A DNA stretch of 45,305 bases from Pseudomonadota bacterium (GTDB taxonomy: Bacteria; Pseudomonadota; Gammaproteobacteria; Burkholderiales; SG8-39), in the NCBI GenBank assembly GCA_025352885.1, contig JANXRZ010000077.1, positions 1-45,305 on the forward strand, read 5' to 3'. The notes beneath the pieces were generated by a model. That model did not search any database, was not told the DNA's origin, and saw nothing but the letters and a program-made list of their open reading frames with translations. The translations under genes and the position numbers were made by a program. Shown one piece after another: positions 41,908 to 45,305 of the stretch (position 1 is its first letter; each line of letters opens with the position of its first letter).

Positions 41908-42752
41908 AGCGTCATGGGGTTGCGTGGCTGTCTTCCTTCGAGAATGTCTTCCATGCGCGCGCGGATCGCGCCCTGGATCTTCGGGTGGGTGAGGATGTAG
42001 AAGCGGTCCGCCTTCACTGCTGCGAGCACCGCTGCGCCGATGTCGTCGGCCGACAGGCGCCCGGAACTCACGGCCTTGCGCAGCATCGCCTCGCGTGCCA
42101 TCTGCTCGGGCGATTTTTCCGTCGCCGGATTGGCGAGTCCGGGCGGGCGGTTGCGCTCCGAATCGGCAATGCCCGTGGGGACATAAGCCGGGCAGAGCAC
42201 GGAACAACTGACATTCGATCGGCGCTCGCCCAGGTCGTGATAGAGCGTCTCAGTGAGGGCGACCACTGCGTGCTTGGTGACGTTGTACATGCCGGAGTTC
42301 GGCGGATTGATCAGGCCCGCAACCGATGCGGTGTTCACGATGTGCCCTTCGTCCTGCGCGATGAGCAGCGGCGTGAAAGCCCGGATGCCGTGGATTACGC
42401 CCCACAGGTTCACGCCGAGCATCCAGTCCCAGTCGGCCAGCGAGTTTTCCCACGCAGCGCCCAGTGGCGACACCCCGGCGTTGTTGCATACGACGTGCAC
42501 GCCGCCGAGTTCCCCAACTACGCGCATGACGAGCGCGTCGACTTCGGGGCCCTTCGAAACGTCGGTTCGCACGCCGAGGGCCTTGATGCCATGCGTCCTG
42601 AGTTCGCCCACGACCGCGTCCAGGCGCGCCTGCTCGATGTCAGCGATGGCGACATGCATGCCCTCGCGCGCGAAGTGGATCGCCATGGCCCGGCCCAGCC
42701 CGCTTGCGCCGCCGGTGACCACTGCCACCTTGCCTTTGAGCGTCTTCATCAT
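41904..42752 (-). CDS. Short-chain dehydrogenase/reductase (SDR)
   Basis: A 282-residue classical SDR. NAD(P) site T-G-G-A-S-G-L-G-R; N-N-A-G at the end of strand 4; catalytic Ser in N-T-A-S-V-A-G and Y-N-V-T-K (Tyr and Lys). It acts on a hydroxy or keto group; D-I-E after strand 2 hints at NAD over NADP. ATG at 42752 overlaps the thioesterase stop (4 bp). Its neighbours (acyl-CoA ligase, thioesterase, hydroxyacyl-CoA dehydrogenase) point to a fatty-acyl or related substrate. The 3' end touches the pilin coding region. Confidence 0.92.
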   Translation of the reverse strand: MMKTLKGKVAVVTGGASGLGRAMAIHFAREGMHVAIADIEQARLDAVVGELRTHGIKALGVRTDVSKGPEVDALVMRVVGELGGVHVVCNNAGVSPLGAAWENSLADWDWMLGVNLWGVIHGIRAFTPLLIAQDEGHIVNTASVAGLINPPNSGMYNVTKHAVVALTETLYHDLGERRSNVSCSVLCPAYVPTGIADSERNRPPGLANPATEKSPEQMAREAMLRKAVSSGRLSADDIGAAVLAAVKADRFYILTHPKIQGAIRARMEDILEGRQPRNPMTL

Positions 42753-43093
42753 TTCGGGATGGGCCTGGGCTGGCCGCCGGGATCGATCGCGACATAAGTC
42801 AGCGTCGCTTCGGTGACCTTGACCACCTTCGGGTCCGAGGGCCGACGTTCGGCGTACACCTCTACACACACAGTGACCGAAGTATTGCCGATCCTTACAA
42901 TGTCGGCATAGAACGACACAAGGTCGCCGATCTGGACCGGCTGTTTGAATACGAAGGAGTTGACTGCGACGGTCGCCACCCGGCCTCGCGCGACCCGGCC
43001 GGCCACCGTGCCGCCGGCGATGTCGACCTGGGACATGATCCATCCCCCGAAGATGTCGCCGTTGTGGTTCGCGTCAGCGGGCATCGGCACCAC
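42749..43093 (-). CDS. Acyl-CoA thioesterase, hotdog fold (YciA-like)
   Basis: A hotdog-fold thioesterase hydrolysing acyl-CoA to free acid and CoA. M-P-A-D-A-N-x-N-G-D-I-F-G-G-W-I-M-S-Q-V-D is the catalytic helix region of the YciA group, with V-A-V-N-S-F-V-F-K following. The GTG at 43093 gives only 114 residues and cuts the usual N terminus; family-like sequence (H-A-T-L-R-V-V-P) continues upstream in frame to about 43168 (near the ligase stop at 43161), where no ATG, GTG or TTG exists. A CTG at 43129 is a possible start. The stop overlaps the SDR start. Confidence 0.85.
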   Translation of the reverse strand: MVPMPADANHNGDIFGGWIMSQVDIAGGTVAGRVARGRVATVAVNSFVFKQPVQIGDLVSFYADIVRIGNTSVTVCVEVYAERRPSDPKVVKVTEATLTYVAIDPGGQPRPIPK

Positions 43094-43160
43094 GCGCAGT
43101 GTGGCGTGCTTGCCCTCGGGCAGCGTCAGGTTGGGCGGCTGGTGGGAGGCGATTCCGATT

Positions 43161-44951
43161 TCAGTGACCCTCGTAAATGCGCGCCAGCGCCATGGCGTAG
43201 TGGTCCATGATCTGCTGGCGCTTGGCTTTGAGTGTCGGCGTGAGCAATCCGTTCTCGACTGTCCAAGGTTCTACGGCGACCGCCGCCCGGCGGATTTGGG
43301 CATAACCCGGAAATGGCCGCATGCGCGCGGCGATGCGCCCAAGCACCACCTTTTCGGCGCCCGGCGACGAGGGCACGGCGGGATCGACACCGGCAGCATT
43401 GGCCGCTTCCGCCCAGCGCGCCGCATTCATCACCACCAGGGCGGAAAGGTAGGACCGGCCTTCGCCCAGCACCATGGCCTGCTCGAACAGGCTGTCGCCG
43501 AGGATCGCTTCCTCGATGTCGCCCGGCGGCATCTTCTCGCCATTGGCCAGCACGATGATGTCCTTGATGCGGCCGGTGAGATAGACATGGCCCGCCTCGT
43601 CGATGCGCGCGACGTCGCCTGTGTGAAGCCAGCCGCCTTCAAGCGCCGCGGCGGTGGCCTCAGGATTGTTCCAGTACCCCATCATCACGTTCGGGCCGCG
43701 CACGCAGAGCTCGCCGTTTTCGGCAATGCGGATCTCCACATTGGGAATCGCCTTGCCCACCGATGCCGGCACATTGTCCTCCTTGGTGTTCGTCGTGATG
43801 ACCGGGCTCGATTCCGTCATGCCGTAACCCTGGATCACGGGCAGCCCCAGGCCAATGAAAATGCGCGAGATGTCGGGCGCCAAGGCGGCGCCGCCGGCAC
43901 CGGCCGATCGCAGACGGCCGCCGAGCTTGGCCAGCACCTTGTCTGCGACGAGGCGCTTGAGCAGCGGCCATAAGAGGAACGATGCTTTCCACGGACCGCG
44001 GCCCTGCTGGTGCTCAAAGCGCGCGAATCCAATGTCGACCGTGCGATGAAAGAGCTTGCGCCTGCTTTCGGGCGCCTCGTCGAGTTTCGCCTTGACCGCA
44101 GCCCAGACCCGCTCGTAAATGCGCGGGACTGCATGGAACAGCGTGGGCTTGACGATCTGCAGGTCCTCGCCGAGTTGCGCGATCGACCGCGCGTACGTCG
44201 TCTTGAAGCCGACCATGACGGCCATGTAATAGCCGACGTTTCGCTCGAACACATGCGACAGCGGCAGGAAGGAGAGGAACTCGTCGTCCTCATGGACATC
44301 CGCTTTCTCGAGTGAGTCCCTGCAGTTCGCCAGCAGGTTGTCATGCGAGAGCATCACGCCCTTGGGCCGGCCCGTGGTGCCGCTCGTGTAGATGATGGAC
44401 GCGAGTTTCTTTCCATCCACCGACACATGGCGGTTCGCGCCCGTTTCGGGAAGCCATTCGGCTACGCTCTTTACGCGCGCATCTACGAATGGGCTGCCCG
44501 AGGGATTCAGGATGAGGATGCGCTCAACGCCGGGCAGCTCGAGCTTCAGCGCGCGAAACTGCTCCCATTGCTCCTGCGTATCGAACAGCACCAGTTTCGC
44601 GCCGCAATCGCCCAGGATGTAGGCGACGTTGTCCGGACGGTCGACGGTGTACAGCGGAACGACCACGAGGCCTTCGCCGTACGCCGCCTGGTCGAACATG
44701 ACCCACTCGGGTGAGTTGCGCTGCATGAGTGCGACCCGGTCACCGGGCTGCAGGCCTTCCTTGGCAAGTCCAGCCTGCCAGCGACCGATGGCGGCATACA
44801 TCTCAGCCCACGTGCGAGTGCGCCACTTGCCGGTGTTCGGATTGAAATCGACATAGGCCGGACGCGAAGCTGAGCGCGTCGCGCGCTCGCGGAACAGGCC
44901 GTCGAGGGTGATTGCGTCCTCGTACCGGATCCGGCCCGATCCTGCCTGCAT
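43161..44951 (-). CDS. Long-chain acyl-CoA synthetase (AMP-forming, FadD15-like)
   Basis: A 596-residue AMP-forming ligase activating fatty acids to acyl-CoA. P-loop-like motif Y-T-S-G-T-T-G-R-P-K-G-V, Q-G-Y-G-M-T-E-S-S-P, the hinge/adenylate motif W-L-H-T-G-D-V and the catalytic lysine region near the C terminus (N-G-L-L-T-P-T-L-K) are all present. The length matches the bacterial long-chain group (590-610). The ATG has GGAGA upstream, placed only 11 bp after the upstream stop. It is preceded by the hydroxyacyl-CoA dehydrogenase and followed by thioesterase and SDR genes. Confidence 0.93.
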   Translation of the reverse strand: MQAGSGRIRYEDAITLDGLFRERATRSASRPAYVDFNPNTGKWRTRTWAEMYAAIGRWQAGLAKEGLQPGDRVALMQRNSPEWVMFDQAAYGEGLVVVPLYTVDRPDNVAYILGDCGAKLVLFDTQEQWEQFRALKLELPGVERILILNPSGSPFVDARVKSVAEWLPETGANRHVSVDGKKLASIIYTSGTTGRPKGVMLSHDNLLANCRDSLEKADVHEDDEFLSFLPLSHVFERNVGYYMAVMVGFKTTYARSIAQLGEDLQIVKPTLFHAVPRIYERVWAAVKAKLDEAPESRRKLFHRTVDIGFARFEHQQGRGPWKASFLLWPLLKRLVADKVLAKLGGRLRSAGAGGAALAPDISRIFIGLGLPVIQGYGMTESSPVITTNTKEDNVPASVGKAIPNVEIRIAENGELCVRGPNVMMGYWNNPEATAAALEGGWLHTGDVARIDEAGHVYLTGRIKDIIVLANGEKMPPGDIEEAILGDSLFEQAMVLGEGRSYLSALVVMNAARWAEAANAAGVDPAVPSSPGAEKVVLGRIAARMRPFPGYAQIRRAAVAVEPWTVENGLLTPTLKAKRQQIMDHYAMALARIYEGH

Positions 44952-44962
44952 GCTCGTCTCCG

Positions 44963-45305
44963 CTACGTTTTTTGGTCGGCGTAGTTTAGCGGACCGCCCC
45001 GGAAAGGGGCGAACCCCGTGCCGAAGATCAGGCCGGCGTCGATGAGGTCGGCGTCGGGCACGATCCCTTCTGCCCGGACGGCCTTCGCCTCATGGACATA
45101 GGGCCCGACCAGCGCATCGATGATGTCCTGCGTCACGGCGTCCGGCTCGCCTTTGACCGGCTTGCCGTTCTCGTACTTGTAGATACCTTGGCCAGTCTTC
45201 TTGCCGAGCTGGCCGACTGCGATCTTCGCGAGCAGGATCTTCGGGACCGACGGCTCGGTGCCATCGGAGGCGCGCTTGCCGAGCGACTTGCCGGCCGCAA
45301 GGCAG
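44963..45305 (-). CDS. 3-hydroxyacyl-CoA dehydrogenase (FadB/FadJ type), C-terminal end only
   Basis: The last 113 codons of a gene that continues beyond the window. The segment L-G-K-K-T-G-Q-G-I-Y-K-Y and I-F-G-T-G-F-A-P-F-R-G-G-P-L are typical of the C-terminal dehydrogenase domain of the multifunctional beta-oxidation alpha subunit. Whether an N-terminal hydratase domain exists cannot be seen. The stop lies 11 bp before the acyl-CoA ligase start, so this is the upstream member of the lipid gene run. Confidence 0.9.
   Translation of the reverse strand, partial: CLAAGKSLGKRASDGTEPSVPKILLAKIAVGQLGKKTGQGIYKYENGKPVKGEPDAVTQDIIDALVGPYVHEAKAVRAEGIVPDADLIDAGLIFGTGFAPFRGGPLNYADQKT

Noticed and set aside
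41908..42207. TTG at 42207 as start of the pilin gene
   Set aside because: It would prepend about 100 residues translated out of frame through the SDR gene, without pilin-like sequence and ahead of the prepilin cleavage site.
41904..43043. A single 379-residue SDR with a long N-terminal extension
   Set aside because: The extra N-terminal part is the thioesterase gene read in a wrong frame; the SDR fold starts at the ATG at 42752, which overlaps the thioesterase stop by 4 bp.

Overview
The window is chromosomal DNA of high GC content (my estimate is about 63%) from a betaproteobacterium, most likely Burkholderiales or a close relative. Pointers are a Bug/TctC-type periplasmic binding protein, a DUF2917 gene divergent from a GcvA-type LysR regulator, a PA0069-family radical SAM gene, a betaproteobacterial-type pilin, and many 4-bp start/stop overlaps. 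Species cannot be read from the sequence. No rRNA, tRNA, CRISPR array, insertion sequence or prophage gene was seen. Genes are tightly packed; the longest stretch without a gene is about 225 bp (32972-33196).

Layout. (1) 2-6815, plus strand: the end of a very large VCBS/Ig-repeat surface or secreted protein, then a TolC-like outer-membrane lipoprotein and two HlyD-type adaptors, one carrying a cytoplasmic GAF-like domain. This looks like a type I-like export module, but no ABC or other pump lies in the window. (2) 6823-13731: a MATE exporter and a PA0069-family radical SAM protein (minus), divergent from a coupled four-gene plus-strand operon (MFS, D-threonine aldolase-like enzyme, MFS, spermidine-synthase-fold protein). 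A near-consensus LexA box lies between the two units and overlaps the first MFS start codon. (3) 13747-20104, minus: Bug protein, ThDP enzyme, glutathione reductase, a small unknown, a NUDIX-MBL fusion, and DUF2917. (4) 20214-25946: LysR regulator, quinone oxidoreductase, PLP ammonia-lyase overlapping a haloalkane dehalogenase, a divergent crotonase-fold protein lacking both usual glutamates, an unknown, and DUF1499. (5) 25947-30832, minus: a ugp-like ABC importer (C-B-A-E order) ending in an endonuclease/exonuclease/phosphatase-family enzyme where enterobacteria have ugpQ. (6) 31005-39005: a degenerate HtrA-like protein, HD-domain protein, YdcH, D-aminoacyl-tRNA deacylase, cupin, an APH kinase plus acyl-CoA dehydrogenase pair like a split ACAD10/11, tryptophan 2,3-dioxygenase, GST, and MarC. 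(7) 39002-45305, minus: one continuous run from a 3-hydroxyacyl-CoA dehydrogenase (cut by the window) through acyl-CoA ligase, thioesterase, SDR, type IV pilin, PAP2 phosphatase, diacylglycerol kinase-like protein and metallophosphoesterase. It looks like a fatty-acyl and phospholipid gene group with a pilin embedded in it, and that pilin has no visible start codon.

The best candidates for something undescribed are the pump-less export module at the left end, the LexA-box divergent promoter, the start-less pilin inside the lipid operon, and the EEP enzyme replacing UgpQ.
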